Shown piece after piece: positions 44,817-52,469 of a DNA stretch of 64,000 nt. The position numbers were made by a program, and so were the translations under genes. Source of the DNA: Lawsonibacter sp. (GTDB taxonomy: Bacteria > Bacillota > Clostridia > Oscillospirales > Oscillospiraceae). The notes under the pieces were generated by a model. The model saw only the letters and a program-made list of their open reading frames with translations, was not told the origin of the DNA and did not search any database. The DNA lies in the NCBI GenBank assembly GCA_022801435.1, contig JAAWSG010000004.1, positions 1 to 64,000 on the forward strand, read 5' to 3'. Positions within the stretch are counted from its first letter, which is position 1. Every line of letters starts with the position of its first letter.

Positions 44817-45341
44817 TCAGGCCGTCTCCCTCAAGATATCCAGATTTTTCATAAAATATTCCACCCCGGAGTAGATGGTGGACAGCACAATCACCGCCAG
44901 ACAGATGGCGTTCACCGGCTGGGGGATGGGCAGCAGCATCAGGACAATACACACCATGGTGGCGGCGGTCTTCACCTTCCCCGACCAGCCCGCGGCGATG
45001 ACCCGGCCCTTGTCCGCGGCCACCATGCGCAGACCGGAGACGGCGAACTCCCGGATGATGACAATGAGCAGGGCCCAGGCCGGCATCTGGCCCACCTCCA
45101 CGAACCAGAGCATGGCCGCGGTGACCAGGCACTTGTCCGCCAGGGGGTCCATGAACTTGCCGAAGTCGGTAATCTGGTTGCAGTGCCGGGCGATGTAGCC
45201 GTCCAGGGTATCGGTGACGCTGGCGGCGGCGAAGATGGCCAGGGCCCAGTAGTTGGCGTGGGGAACATCCAGGTAGAGCACCAGCAGGAAGGCGGGGATC
45301 ATGACCACCCGGAGCAGGGTGAGCTTATTTGCGGTATTCAT
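44817..45341 (-). CDS. pgsA: CDP-diacylglycerol-glycerol-3-phosphate 3-phosphatidyltransferase
   Basis: Membrane enzyme making phosphatidylglycerol phosphate, the committed step to anionic phospholipids. In 174 residues the CDP-alcohol phosphotransferase motif is complete (D-x2-D-G-x2-A-R, then G-x3-D-x3-D, seen in DTLDGYIARHCNQITDFGKF and MDPLADK). About five membrane helices and the typical start NKLTLLRVVMIPAFLLVLYL are present. It lies 15 bases after rimO and 26 before yitT. Confidence 0.96.
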   Translation of the reverse strand: MNTANKLTLLRVVMIPAFLLVLYLDVPHANYWALAIFAAASVTDTLDGYIARHCNQITDFGKFMDPLADKCLVTAAMLWFVEVGQMPAWALLIVIIREFAVSGLRMVAADKGRVIAAGWSGKVKTAATMVCIVLMLLPIPQPVNAICLAVIVLSTIYSGVEYFMKNLDILRETA

Positions 45342-45356
45342 AGCAAACCACCTCTG

Positions 45357-46682
45357 TTATTCCTCAATTTCACCGGTCAAATCGCCGTCCGCGGTCCCGG
45401 TGATGCGCACGGAAACAAGCTCCCCCGGCGGGATGAGCCCGGCGGCGGTGAACAGGACCCGGCCGTCAATCTCCACCGAGTCGGCGTAGGTGCGGCCGGT
45501 GCAGCAGCCCTCCTGGGGGTCGAAGCCCTCACACAGGACCTCCATCACCGTCCCCAGTCTCGCCTCGTTGTACCCGTCCATAATCCGGGACTGGAGGTCC
45601 ACCACCAGCTCCACCCGGCGGGCGGCGGTATCCGGGTCCACCTGGTGCTCCATGGAGGCGGCCAAGGTCCCCTCCTCGGGGGAGAACTGGAAGACCCCCA
45701 CCCGCTGGAGCTTCTGCTCCTGAAGGAACTGGCACAGCTCCTCAAACTCCTCCTCCCCCTCCCCGGGCAGGCCGCAGATGAGGGAGGTGCGGATGACCAC
45801 ATCGGGCATGGCCGCGCGGAGTTTTGCGAAGAGGTCCTCCAGCTCCGCCCGGGTGGTGCGGCGGCGCATGGCCTTCAAGATGCCGTCATTGCAGTGCTGG
45901 ATGGGGATATCCAGGTAGTGGAGGAGCTTGGGCTGGGCGGCGATGGTCTCAATCAGCTCCCCGGTGATGGCCTCCGGGTAGAGGTAGTGGAGGCGTATCC
46001 AGCAAAAATCCAGACGGCACAGCTGCTTTAACAGCTCGGCCAGGGAGGTCCGGGGGGTGAGGTCCAGTCCGTACCGGGTGATGTCCTGGGCGATGACAAT
46101 GAGCTCCTTCACCCCGGAAGCCGCCAGCTGCTTCGCCTCGGCCAGAAGCGCCTCCGGGGAGCGGCTCCGGTACTTTCCCCGAAGCTTGGGGATGATGCAG
46201 AAGGCGCAGCCATTGGAGCACCCCTCGGCGATTTTCAGGTAAGCGGTGTAGGGCGGGGTAGTAACCATCCGGGCCCCGTCCTCATCGGTGCGGTGGATGT
46301 CGGCGAAGCGCTCCGGCCTCCCCCCCTCCATCAGCTCCTCCACGGCGGACACCACCTCTGTGTAGCTCCCCGTGCCCAGCAGGCCGTCCGCCTCGGGCAG
46401 CTCCTCCCGGATGCCGTCGGGGTAGCGCTGGCTGAGACAGCCCGCCACCAGCAGCTTTTTCAGCTTGCCCGCCCGCTTCAGCTCCCCCAGGGCGATGATG
46501 TGGTCAATGGCCTCGCTCTTGGCCGACTCGATAAACCCGCAGGTGTTCAGCACCGCCACATCCGCCCCCTCGGGCTCGCCGGTGACTGTGTGCCCCGCCT
46601 GACGGCAGAGCTCCATCATCTGCTCGGTGTTCACCAGGTTCTTGGCGCACCCCAGAGAGATGAACGCGATTTTATATGGCAT
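45357..46682 (-). CDS. rimO: Ribosomal protein S12 methylthiotransferase
   Basis: Radical-SAM enzyme that adds a methylthio group to the conserved aspartate of S12. The 441-residue product has the N-terminal UPF0004 domain (FISLGCAKNLVNTEQMM, NTCGFIESAKSEAID, AGCLSQRYPDGIREELPE) with three cluster cysteines. The radical-SAM CxxxCxxC is in AEGCSNGCAFCIIPKLRGKYRSR and IPIQHCNDGILKAMRR is downstream. A C-terminal TRAM domain ends it. The S-specific motif GTGSYTEV near residue 100 and the Gly-Lys-Tyr after the cluster favour RimO over MiaB. ATG at 46682 follows TAGGAG. Only 31 bases separate it from the methyltransferase gene upstream, so the inserted R-M operon may read through into it. Confidence 0.95.
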   Translation of the reverse strand: MPYKIAFISLGCAKNLVNTEQMMELCRQAGHTVTGEPEGADVAVLNTCGFIESAKSEAIDHIIALGELKRAGKLKKLLVAGCLSQRYPDGIREELPEADGLLGTGSYTEVVSAVEELMEGGRPERFADIHRTDEDGARMVTTPPYTAYLKIAEGCSNGCAFCIIPKLRGKYRSRSPEALLAEAKQLAASGVKELIVIAQDITRYGLDLTPRTSLAELLKQLCRLDFCWIRLHYLYPEAITGELIETIAAQPKLLHYLDIPIQHCNDGILKAMRRRTTRAELEDLFAKLRAAMPDVVIRTSLICGLPGEGEEEFEELCQFLQEQKLQRVGVFQFSPEEGTLAASMEHQVDPDTAARRVELVVDLQSRIMDGYNEARLGTVMEVLCEGFDPQEGCCTGRTYADSVEIDGRVLFTAAGLIPPGELVSVRITGTADGDLTGEIEE

Positions 46683-46713
46683 GGTATCGCTCCTAATATG
46701 CAAAATTTCCTCT

Positions 46714-47364
46714 TTACAGGGCGGCCGCCCGGGGCTCAGCTCCTGTGCAGGTAGGCCAATCCGGCGCATACTCCTCATTGGCTTGATTTCCCCAGAGGGT
46801 CCATCCCTCCCGCTCTCCCCGTGCGAACAGTTCCAGATAAGGTCCCGGGCTGCACGCCTCAATCAGGTCAATAATCTCGTCCGGCTTACGGGAGTGCTCC
46901 CGCTTTTGTGTGCGGATCAGATTCACTTGGGTACGCGCCGGATCCAAGGTCCGGAAGCTGCCCCCCCGCACTCCAAACAACAGTATCTCGGTCACATTCC
47001 GAAAATAAAAGCCCACGCCGCGCCCGTCCGGTCCGCCGTCCTTTCTGACCTTCTCCCAGATAATGTTGGTCTTGTACTGAAAGCCCCAGGCCCGCATCAC
47101 CTCCAACCCCTCCGGCAGAAGCGCGTTTGGAACCCACAAATACAGGTGGCTTTGCGCTTCGGCCAGCTCCTCCACAGGGAGCTGCTTAATCTCCTCCAGC
47201 TTCATGGTCGGATATCTGCTGAGACGCTTGTGCTCCGGCGCCATCTTTCCTGTGCGGTTCTGAAACTGCCAGGGGGGATCGGCCAAAATGGTCTTATATT
47301 TTGCTCCGGCACAGAACTGTACCAAATCGTGCTTCTTATGATACTGGGTATCCTTCTCTGTCAT
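46714..47364 (-). CDS. MT-A70-family DNA adenine methyltransferase
   Basis: A 216-residue N6-adenine methyltransferase. The catalytic DPPW is in YKTILADPPWQFQNRTG near residue 30. LYLWVPNALLPEGLEVMRAWGF and NIIWEKVRKDGG follow the MT-A70 order. The SAM-binding end is PYLELFARGEREGWTLWGNQ. It starts with an ATG that overlaps the stop of the BglII-like endonuclease by 4 bases, so the two are translationally coupled. It presumably protects the endonuclease target. Base composition is lower in GC than rimO. Note that M.BglII itself is a cytosine methyltransferase, so the specificity here may differ from BglII. Confidence 0.9.
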   Translation of the reverse strand: MTEKDTQYHKKHDLVQFCAGAKYKTILADPPWQFQNRTGKMAPEHKRLSRYPTMKLEEIKQLPVEELAEAQSHLYLWVPNALLPEGLEVMRAWGFQYKTNIIWEKVRKDGGPDGRGVGFYFRNVTEILLFGVRGGSFRTLDPARTQVNLIRTQKREHSRKPDEIIDLIEACSPGPYLELFARGEREGWTLWGNQANEEYAPDWPTCTGAEPRAAAL

Positions 47365-48017
47365 AGCGCTTCACTCTCCCAATCCAAAACCGTATCTGGC
47401 GTCAGTCCCACCACCAACAGCGGACAGCCCCCGTGCCGGCGGGCATGAATACGGGGGAGCAGCTTCCCGGTCCAGGTTGTGCTGGCTCCGTACTTCTTCT
47501 TGATCTTCTTCCCCAGGGCCTCAAAAATCCGGTTCAGGGACTCGTCCCGGGTAATAATCACACCGCAGGAGATAACATTGCACTCGTAGAAGGTCCGAAA
47601 GGCATACAGATCCCGGTCGAAGGTCTGGTCCTTGCTGTTCCACTCCATGTCAATGGCCACATCGCCCTTTACATAGTCAATCTTGTGTCCGCTGATAAAT
47701 TCCTCCAGAGTGAATTCCCGCTCAACCTTCTTCCGCTTTTTCCCCTCCAGAAGCCGGACGGTCAAATCTCCGGAAATCTCAACCTCTTTCCAGCCCAGCG
47801 GACGCAGCAGACCGCTCAGCTTTTTGGGAATATTGGACTCATTTCCGCCCTTTTCCTCAATATCGGAAAGTTCTATCTCAAATTTATCCAACGTCTCTAC
47901 AATCTCTCTAAATTCCTTCGGGTAGCTTTGGGTCAGAATTTCCAGTGCGCTGTTAAAATTATAGAACTTGTATTTGTCCGCAATTTTGTCTGGAATCAGC
48001 GTCTTCCATGCCTTCAT
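47361..48017 (-). CDS. BglII/BstYI-family type II restriction endonuclease
   Basis: A 218-residue endonuclease. The core matches the BglII/BstYI family: HKIDYVKGDVAIDMEWN with catalytic acidic residues, then SKDQTFDRDLYAFRTFYE and VISCGVIITR. A longer N-terminal helical part (residues 1-90) is lysine-rich. Recognition is probably AGATCT- or RGATCY-like by homology, but this is inference. ATG at 48017 overlaps the end of the XRE gene by 4 bases. The segment is visibly AT-richer than recX and rimO on either side, a sign of horizontal gain. Confidence 0.9.
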   Translation of the reverse strand: MKAWKTLIPDKIADKYKFYNFNSALEILTQSYPKEFREIVETLDKFEIELSDIEEKGGNESNIPKKLSGLLRPLGWKEVEISGDLTVRLLEGKKRKKVEREFTLEEFISGHKIDYVKGDVAIDMEWNSKDQTFDRDLYAFRTFYECNVISCGVIITRDESLNRIFEALGKKIKKKYGASTTWTGKLLPRIHARRHGGCPLLVVGLTPDTVLDWESEAL

Positions 48018-48256
48018 TGCTCCACCTCCCCCCGCCACGTGGGGTCGTCTGTGATGCCCAGGAGGTAATCTGTCGAAACATGATAAAATTCTGCCAGTGC
48101 AACCAAACGCTGAAGAGATGTTCCTGTTTTCCCCTTCTCTATATCTCCAACCTGTGTTGTACTGACATCCAGCAGTGTGGCAATATCTGCAAGAATCAAT
48201 TTCCGCGCTTTTCTCAAACTGCGGAGCCGTGTTCCAAATGTCTGCAAATCCAGCAT
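48014..48256 (-). CDS. XRE-family control protein of the R-M operon
   Basis: An 80-residue helix-turn-helix protein (about 7-62: TRLRSLRKARKLILADIATLL, DVSTTQVGDIEKGKTGTSLQ). Its tail EFYHVSTDYLLGITDD resembles that of the XRE protein at 1.5-1.7 kb. It is first in the operon with the endonuclease and methyltransferase, and it overlaps the endonuclease start by 4 bases, the layout of C-protein-controlled R-M systems. Two 19-bp palindromes sit 17-61 bases upstream. It probably binds them to autoregulate and to control the divergent small gene. ATG at 48256 follows AAGGGTG. Confidence 0.85.
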   Translation of the reverse strand: MLDLQTFGTRLRSLRKARKLILADIATLLDVSTTQVGDIEKGKTGTSLQRLVALAEFYHVSTDYLLGITDDPTWRGEVEQ

Positions 48257-48266
48257 AAACTCACCC

Positions 48267-48295
48267 TTGACTTTTCAGGTTTAATCTGATATTAT
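48267..48295 (+). promoter_or_regulatory. Promoter of the small gene divergent from the R-M operon
   Basis: TTGACT (48267-48272) and TATTAT (48290-48295) are 17 bases apart. The 19-bp operator O1 exactly fills the spacer, and O2 covers the predicted start near 48302. The same AT-rich core on the minus strand reads TATAAT (48291-48296) and may serve the R-M operon. Confidence 0.75.
48273..48291. promoter_or_regulatory. Operator O1 (XRE target)
   Basis: TTTCAGGTTTAATCTGATA is an imperfect palindrome sharing 15 of 19 positions with O2, including the TTTCAG half-site and the ATCTGA half-site. It sits between the -35 and -10 hexamers. Confidence 0.7.
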
Positions 48296-48298
48296 AAG

Positions 48299-48317
48299 TT
48301 TCAGATAAAATCTGAAA
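48299..48317. promoter_or_regulatory. Operator O2 (XRE target)
   Basis: TTTCAGATAAAATCTGAAA is a palindrome with 8-base perfect arms around a 3-base centre. It lies 26 bases (about 2.5 helical turns) from O1 and its right edge touches the AAAGGAG ribosome site of the plus-strand gene. Paired operators of this kind are typical of C-protein and Cro/CI switches. Confidence 0.8.
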
Positions 48318-48330
48318 GGAGTATAATCTC

Positions 48331-48609
48331 ATGAACGACTTCTTAACCGGCCTCTTCAACGGCCTCATGCGGGAGCTTCAACTTCCCACGGAGGACCCGG
48401 GGCATGAGCAGGCAATACAAGGATACCTGGAACTGGAGGCACAAGTCAAGGAAAAATTGGGCCCCACTCTCTTTGCACAGTTCCAGCGCGCGCAGAGCAG
48501 GGCTTTTTGCTGGGACGATATCACTGTGTTCGCCTGCGGTCTGCGGTTTGGAGCCCAGTTCGCGCTGGCGGTGTTTTCCCCTCAATCCTCCCAGACCTCC
48601 GCCCCGTAG
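48331..48609 (+). CDS. Small protein divergent from the R-M operon, unknown function
   Basis: A 92-residue predicted helical protein (start NDFLTGLFNGLMRELQLP) with an F-A-C-G-L-R-F-G-A-Q segment near the end. That resembles the F-x-x-G-F-R-L-G-A ending of small uncharacterised Oscillospiraceae proteins; I cannot name a function. AAAGGAG lies nine bases before its ATG, and its promoter carries the two palindromic operators of the XRE protein. Its last 28 bases overlap the 3' end of recX on the other strand. It could be an antitoxin-like, anti-restriction or regulatory partner, but nothing in the sequence decides this. Confidence 0.7.
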   Translation: MNDFLTGLFNGLMRELQLPTEDPGHEQAIQGYLELEAQVKEKLGPTLFAQFQRAQSRAFCWDDITVFACGLRFGAQFALAVFSPQSSQTSAP

Positions 48610-49199
48610 CGCTGGAGGGCCTCCTTGATTTCGCTCCAGGAAAATCCCCGCCGGGCCAGGGCGTCGGAGGCCCGCTTCATCTCCCTGGGGTCCTGACTGC
48701 CCTTGAGTTTTTTCTCCAAAAAGGCGTCGATGGCCTCTGTGTTGTCCTCCGCCTGGGTCAGGGCCTCCTCCCAGAGCTCCCTGGGGACCCCCCGCCGGCA
48801 GAGCTCGTCCCGGAGCTTCCGCACTCCGAAGCCCTTTCCGGCGTAGTGGCGCACGATCTGGCCCGCGTACTCCCGCTCGTTGAGGTAGCCCAGCTCCTCC
48901 AGACGGTCGCAGATGCGCTCCGCCTCCTCGGGGGACGCCTCCCACTCCGCCAGCTTCCGCCCCAGCTCCTTCCGGGACTGGGGTTTTCTCATCAGCAGTT
49001 CAATGGCCCTGGTCCGCAGGCCGCTGCGCCGGGCGGAGTCCTGAAGCTGTTCCGCCTCCTCCCCGCTCAGCTCCTTCCCGGCGTAGAGGGCGAAGCTTAC
49101 CACCTCGCCCTCCCCCACCCGCAGGATGGAACCGTCCTCCAGCACCACCAGCCAACGCCCCTCCACACGCTTGGAGGGCTTTAGTTCTTGGATCACCAT
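48582..49199 (-). CDS. recX: Regulatory protein RecX
   Basis: Modulator that limits or tunes RecA filament growth. The 205-residue protein has an N-terminal extension (1-45, beta-rich) and then three-helix RecX repeats: ARRSGLRTRAIELLMRKPQSRKELGRKL with DRLEELGYLNEREYAGQIVRH, and GFGVRKLRDELCRRGVPRELW. ATG at 49199 follows AGGAG. It lies 33 bases after recA and is likely co-transcribed. Its end overlaps the convergent small gene of the R-M insertion by 28 bases, which marks the insertion boundary. Confidence 0.9.
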   Translation of the reverse strand: MVIQELKPSKRVEGRWLVVLEDGSILRVGEGEVVSFALYAGKELSGEEAEQLQDSARRSGLRTRAIELLMRKPQSRKELGRKLAEWEASPEEAERICDRLEELGYLNEREYAGQIVRHYAGKGFGVRKLRDELCRRGVPRELWEEALTQAEDNTEAIDAFLEKKLKGSQDPREMKRASDALARRGFSWSEIKEALQRYGAEVWED

Positions 49200-49232
49200 G
49201 GATGTATTCTCCTGTAGGGACGGACTGCGGTC

Positions 49233-50348
49233 CTATCCCTCCTCCCCGCCGTCATCGAAATCGTCCGCGGACACGTCCACCGCTCTGCCGGCGGCCTTGG
49301 CGGCGACCTGCGCCTGTTTGCTCATCAGCTTGAAGGAGTTGGCCCGCACCTCGTTTTCCACATGCTCCGCCACCTCCGGGTTATCCTTCAAATAGACCTT
49401 CACCGCGTCCCGGCCCTGGCCCAGTCTTGTCTCCCCCATAGAGAACCAGGAACCTGATTTTTGGATGATGTCCAGCTTCACCGCCAGGTCCACCAGCTCT
49501 CCCCACTTGGAGATGCCCTCCCCATAGAGGATGTCGAACTCCGCCTCCCGGAAGGGGGGAGCCACCTTATTTTTGACGATCTTGGCCCGCGTGCGGTTGC
49601 CGATGATCTCGCTGCCGTTCTTGATGGCCTCAATGCGGCGCACGTCAATGCGGACGGAGGCGTAAAATTTCAGCGCCCGGCCGCCGGTGGTGACCTCCGG
49701 GTTGCCGTACATGACCCCCACCTTCTCCCGGAGCTGGTTGATGAAGATGACGATGCAGTTGGTCTTGGCGATGGAGCCGGCCAGCTTGCGCAGTGCCTGG
49801 CTCATGAGGCGGGCCAGCAGACCCACATGGCTGTCCCCCATCTCCCCCTCAATCTCCGCCCGGGGGGTCAAGGCGGCCACCGAGTCCACCACCACCACGT
49901 CCAGCGCCCCGGAGCGGACCAGAGCCTCGCAGATCTCCAGCCCCTGCTCGCCGGTGTCGGGCTGGGAGATGAGCATAGAGTCGATATCCACCCCCAACGC
50001 CCGGGCGTAGCTGGGGTCCAGCGCGTGCTCCGCGTCGATGAAGGCCACCTCGCCCCCCCGCTTCTGGGCCTCGGCCACGATGTGCAGGGCCAGGGTGGTC
50101 TTGCCGGAGGACTCCGGGCCGTACACCTCAATGATGCGCCCCTTGGGGACCCCGCCGATGCCCAGGGCGATGTCCAGCGACAGGGAGCCGGTGGGAATGG
50201 AGTCCACCACCACGCCGGTATTCTCCCCCAGGCGCATGATGGAGCCCTTGCCGTAGGCCCGCTCGATCTGCGCCATGGCGGTCTCCAGGGCCTTCTTCTT
50301 ATCAGCAGCCGGCGCCGCCGACTCCACCGCAGGTTTTTTTGATGCCAT
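49233..50348 (-). CDS. recA: Recombinase RecA
   Basis: ATP-dependent strand-exchange protein and SOS co-protease. The 371-residue product has Walker [17 protein letters not shown] near residue 75, the MAW-type [10 protein letters not shown], and Walker [13 protein letters not shown]. Loop L1 region [19 protein letters not shown] and loop L2 with [26 protein letters not shown] (split by the family) follow, and an acidic tail ([14 protein letters not shown]). ATG at 50348 follows AAAGGAT. GAACAATAGTCC at 50434-50445 (minus strand) is one base from a GAAC-N4-GTTC LexA core, so an SOS site is possible but weak. prmC and yqhQ lie upstream in the same direction. Confidence 0.98.
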   Translation of the reverse strand: MASKKPAVESAAPAADKKKALETAMAQIERAYGKGSIMRLGENTGVVVDSIPTGSLSLDIALGIGGVPKGRIIEVYGPESSGKTTLALHIVAEAQKRGGEVAFIDAEHALDPSYARALGVDIDSMLISQPDTGEQGLEICEALVRSGALDVVVVDSVAALTPRAEIEGEMGDSHVGLLARLMSQALRKLAGSIAKTNCIVIFINQLREKVGVMYGNPEVTTGGRALKFYASVRIDVRRIEAIKNGSEIIGNRTRAKIVKNKVAPPFREAEFDILYGEGISKWGELVDLAVKLDIIQKSGSWFSMGETRLGQGRDAVKVYLKDNPEVAEHVENEVRANSFKLMSKQAQVAAKAAGRAVDVSADDFDDGGEEG

Positions 50349-50466
50349 GAAAATCATCCTTTCCCGCCGGCGCGTTTTGGGCCGCCAGCTTCTTTCTGTC
50401 CCATATCCTACCCTTTTCGATGTCCCATAAAACGGACTATTGTTCTCCGCTCCCGGCGCGGCTTTT

Positions 50467-51330
50467 TTAGTTGTTGATGACCCCCTCCACCACCCGGGCA
50501 ATGTTCTGGGTGTCGGAGGAGGATTTGATTTCCTCAAAGCCGTTTTTTTCCAAAATATCCTCCACCGCCTCGGCCTGACCCAGCCCCACCTCAAAGATGA
50601 GGGCTCCCCCCAGGCGGAGGGCGGGCTTCCACTTGGCGGCGATGGCCCGGTAGTAGTCCAGGCCGTCCTCCCCCCCGTCCAGGGCCATGCGGGGCTCGTA
50701 CTCCCGGACGGACACATCCAGGCCGTCGATGTCCCCGGCGGGGATGTAGGGGGGGTTGCACACGATCACGTCAAAATCCCACAGGGCGGAGCTGGGGGGC
50801 TCCAGGGCGTTCACCGACAGGCAGGTGACCCGGGCGTTGAGCTCACTGCGGCGGATATTTTGTTTGCACACCCGCAGGGCCCCCTCGGACAGCTCCCCCA
50901 GCACCACCCGGCAGTCGGGGGCGTTGGCCGCCACCGCCAGCCCCACGCAGCCGCTGCCGGCGCACAGGTCCAGCACCCGGGCCCCCTCGCCGGCGCCCCG
51001 GGTTCTCAGAATGCCCCGCTCGGCCAGCAGCTCGGTGTCCATCCGGGGGATGAGCACGTCCCGGGAGATGTCCAGGGACAGGCCGTAAAACTCCCACTCC
51101 CCGATGATGTAGGCCACCGGCTCCCCCGCCAGGCGGCGCTGGACCAGCTCCTCCACCCGGCGCTCCAGCTCCGCCGACACGTACAGCGGCATGTCCCGGT
51201 AAAATTGGTCCCGGGTCTTGTCCGCGGCGTAGCATAAAATCTCCCTGGCCTCCAGCTGGGCGGACTCCACCCCCGCCCTCTTCAGCCGGGCTCTGGTGTC
51301 CAGAAACAGGTTATTGTAGGTGGTCGCCAT
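50467..51330 (-). CDS. prmC: Release-factor glutamine methyltransferase
   Basis: SAM-dependent enzyme methylating the GGQ glutamine of RF1/RF2. The 287-residue product has an N-terminal helical domain (about 1-75), the linker [31 protein letters not shown], and the SAM site [16 protein letters not shown]. The catalytic NPPY is in [18 protein letters not shown]-x-L-x-I-x-x-x-VLIPRxDTE is diagnostic for PrmC/HemK. The ATG follows GGGAAGG. It lies between yqhQ and recA. Confidence 0.96.
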   Translation of the reverse strand: MATTYNNLFLDTRARLKRAGVESAQLEAREILCYAADKTRDQFYRDMPLYVSAELERRVEELVQRRLAGEPVAYIIGEWEFYGLSLDISRDVLIPRMDTELLAERGILRTRGAGEGARVLDLCAGSGCVGLAVAANAPDCRVVLGELSEGALRVCKQNIRRSELNARVTCLSVNALEPPSSALWDFDVIVCNPPYIPAGDIDGLDVSVREYEPRMALDGGEDGLDYYRAIAAKWKPALRLGGALIFEVGLGQAEAVEDILEKNGFEEIKSSSDTQNIARVVEGVINN

Positions 51331-51358
51331 TGCATCACCTTCCCGCGTTTTCTCTCCT

Positions 51359-51386
51359 GTCGGGGCGCGGCTTGCCGTGTCCCGAC
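51359..51386. repeat. Dispersed palindromic element, copy 2
   Basis: An imperfect inverted repeat centred on GCTTGC, with GTCGGGGCGCGG and CCGTGTCCCGAC as arms (G-T pairs allowed). The core CTTGCCGTGTCCC is shared with the elements at 63.5 kb, 60.77 kb and, degenerate, 9.68 kb. It lies between yqhQ and prmC. Confidence 0.6.
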
Positions 51387-51409
51387 ATCCGCTCCCCTGT
51401 CCGGGGTGT

Positions 51410-52387
51410 CTACCAGGCGTCCTCCCCCTTCTCCTCGGGGAGGACCAGCTCCAGCGCCCGGATACCCACCTCGATCATGGAGTCGTCCGGCTCGAAGGTG
51501 GTAAAATTTTGCAGCCACAGCCCGGGGGCGGTGAGAATCCTTGTCACCGGACCGTCATGCCGTCCCGCCCAGCGGTTGAACTCATAGCTGACCCCCACAA
51601 TCAGGGGGAGCATCGCCAGGTGGGCCAAAAAGCGGAGAATGGGGTGGTACACCGGCCAGACCGAAAACACCGCGGTGGACACCAGGATGGAGATGGCGAT
51701 GACCATGAACAAAAAGCTGGTGCCGCACCGGGGATGATGCCGGGGCTGGACCCGCACGTTCTCCACCGTCAGGGGCAGGCCCGCCTCATAGCAGAAGATG
51801 GTCTTGTGCTCCGCCCCGTGGTAGGAGAAGACCCGCTTCATCTCCCCCATCCGGGAGCACAGGGCCAGGTAGGCCACAAAGATGAGAATTTTCAAAAAAC
51901 TCTCCGCGATATTCCGGACCAGCATGGAGTCGGTGACCATTGTGACCGCCGTCCCCAGCAGGGTGGGCAGGAGGAAAAACAGCCCGATGGACATGGCCAT
52001 CCCCAAAATCACCGCCAAGGTGATAAACAGCTTGGCCGCCCCCTCGCTACCCAGCCTTTTGTCCAGCCAGACCTCGAATTTGGAGGGCTCCTCCTCTTCC
52101 TCCCCCTCCTCGGGGGCAAACTGGGCGGAGAACATCAGGGAGGTCACTCCGTTGTACATGGACCCGCAAAAGTTGACCACCCCCCGGATCAGCGGCCAGC
52201 CCAGCACAGGGAAGCGGTCCTTGAGGAAGGTCAGCTCCTTCTCCTGGATCTCCAGCTGGCCGTCCGGCCTGCGCACCACCACGGCCTGCTTTCTCGGGCC
52301 CCGCATCATGATCCCCTCGATCAGGGCCTGGCCGCCGCACATGGTCTTGAAGCCTCCCCGTGGGGAGGCGCACTGCTTGTCTTTCAT
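51410..52387 (-). CDS. DUF1385-family membrane protein (YqhQ-like)
   Basis: A 325-residue membrane protein typical of Firmicutes, often next to prmC. The N-terminal motif is CGGQALIEGIMMRGP, with ILRGV-like WPLIRGVVNF next. Hydrophobic segments cover LFITLAVILGMAMSIGLFFLLP, IFVAYLALCSRM and SFLFMVIAISILVSTAVFSVW. YHGAEHKTIFCYE (histidine-rich) and QPRHHPRCGTSF complete the family pattern. Function unknown; a zinc-dependent role is suggested by the conserved histidines only. ATG at 52387 has AAGGAG 12 bases upstream; TTG at 52411 is the alternative. Confidence 0.9.
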   Translation of the reverse strand: MKDKQCASPRGGFKTMCGGQALIEGIMMRGPRKQAVVVRRPDGQLEIQEKELTFLKDRFPVLGWPLIRGVVNFCGSMYNGVTSLMFSAQFAPEEGEEEEEPSKFEVWLDKRLGSEGAAKLFITLAVILGMAMSIGLFFLLPTLLGTAVTMVTDSMLVRNIAESFLKILIFVAYLALCSRMGEMKRVFSYHGAEHKTIFCYEAGLPLTVENVRVQPRHHPRCGTSFLFMVIAISILVSTAVFSVWPVYHPILRFLAHLAMLPLIVGVSYEFNRWAGRHDGPVTRILTAPGLWLQNFTTFEPDDSMIEVGIRALELVLPEEKGEDAW

Positions 52388-52469
52388 GAAACGCCGCTGC
52401 TCCTTTTTCAAAGGCGCGTCACTCTCCGCACCTGGATTCTATCAAATAGTTGGAAAAATAGCAAGGTCC

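Noticed and set aside
44791..45132. Extended frame of the YitT gene into pgsA
   Set aside because: The extension overlaps pgsA and has no ribosome site; ATG 44790 is well placed.
50434..50445. SOS box before recA
   Set aside because: GAACAATAGTCC departs from the GAAC-N4-GTTC core and lacks the outer bases; kept only as a remark under recA.
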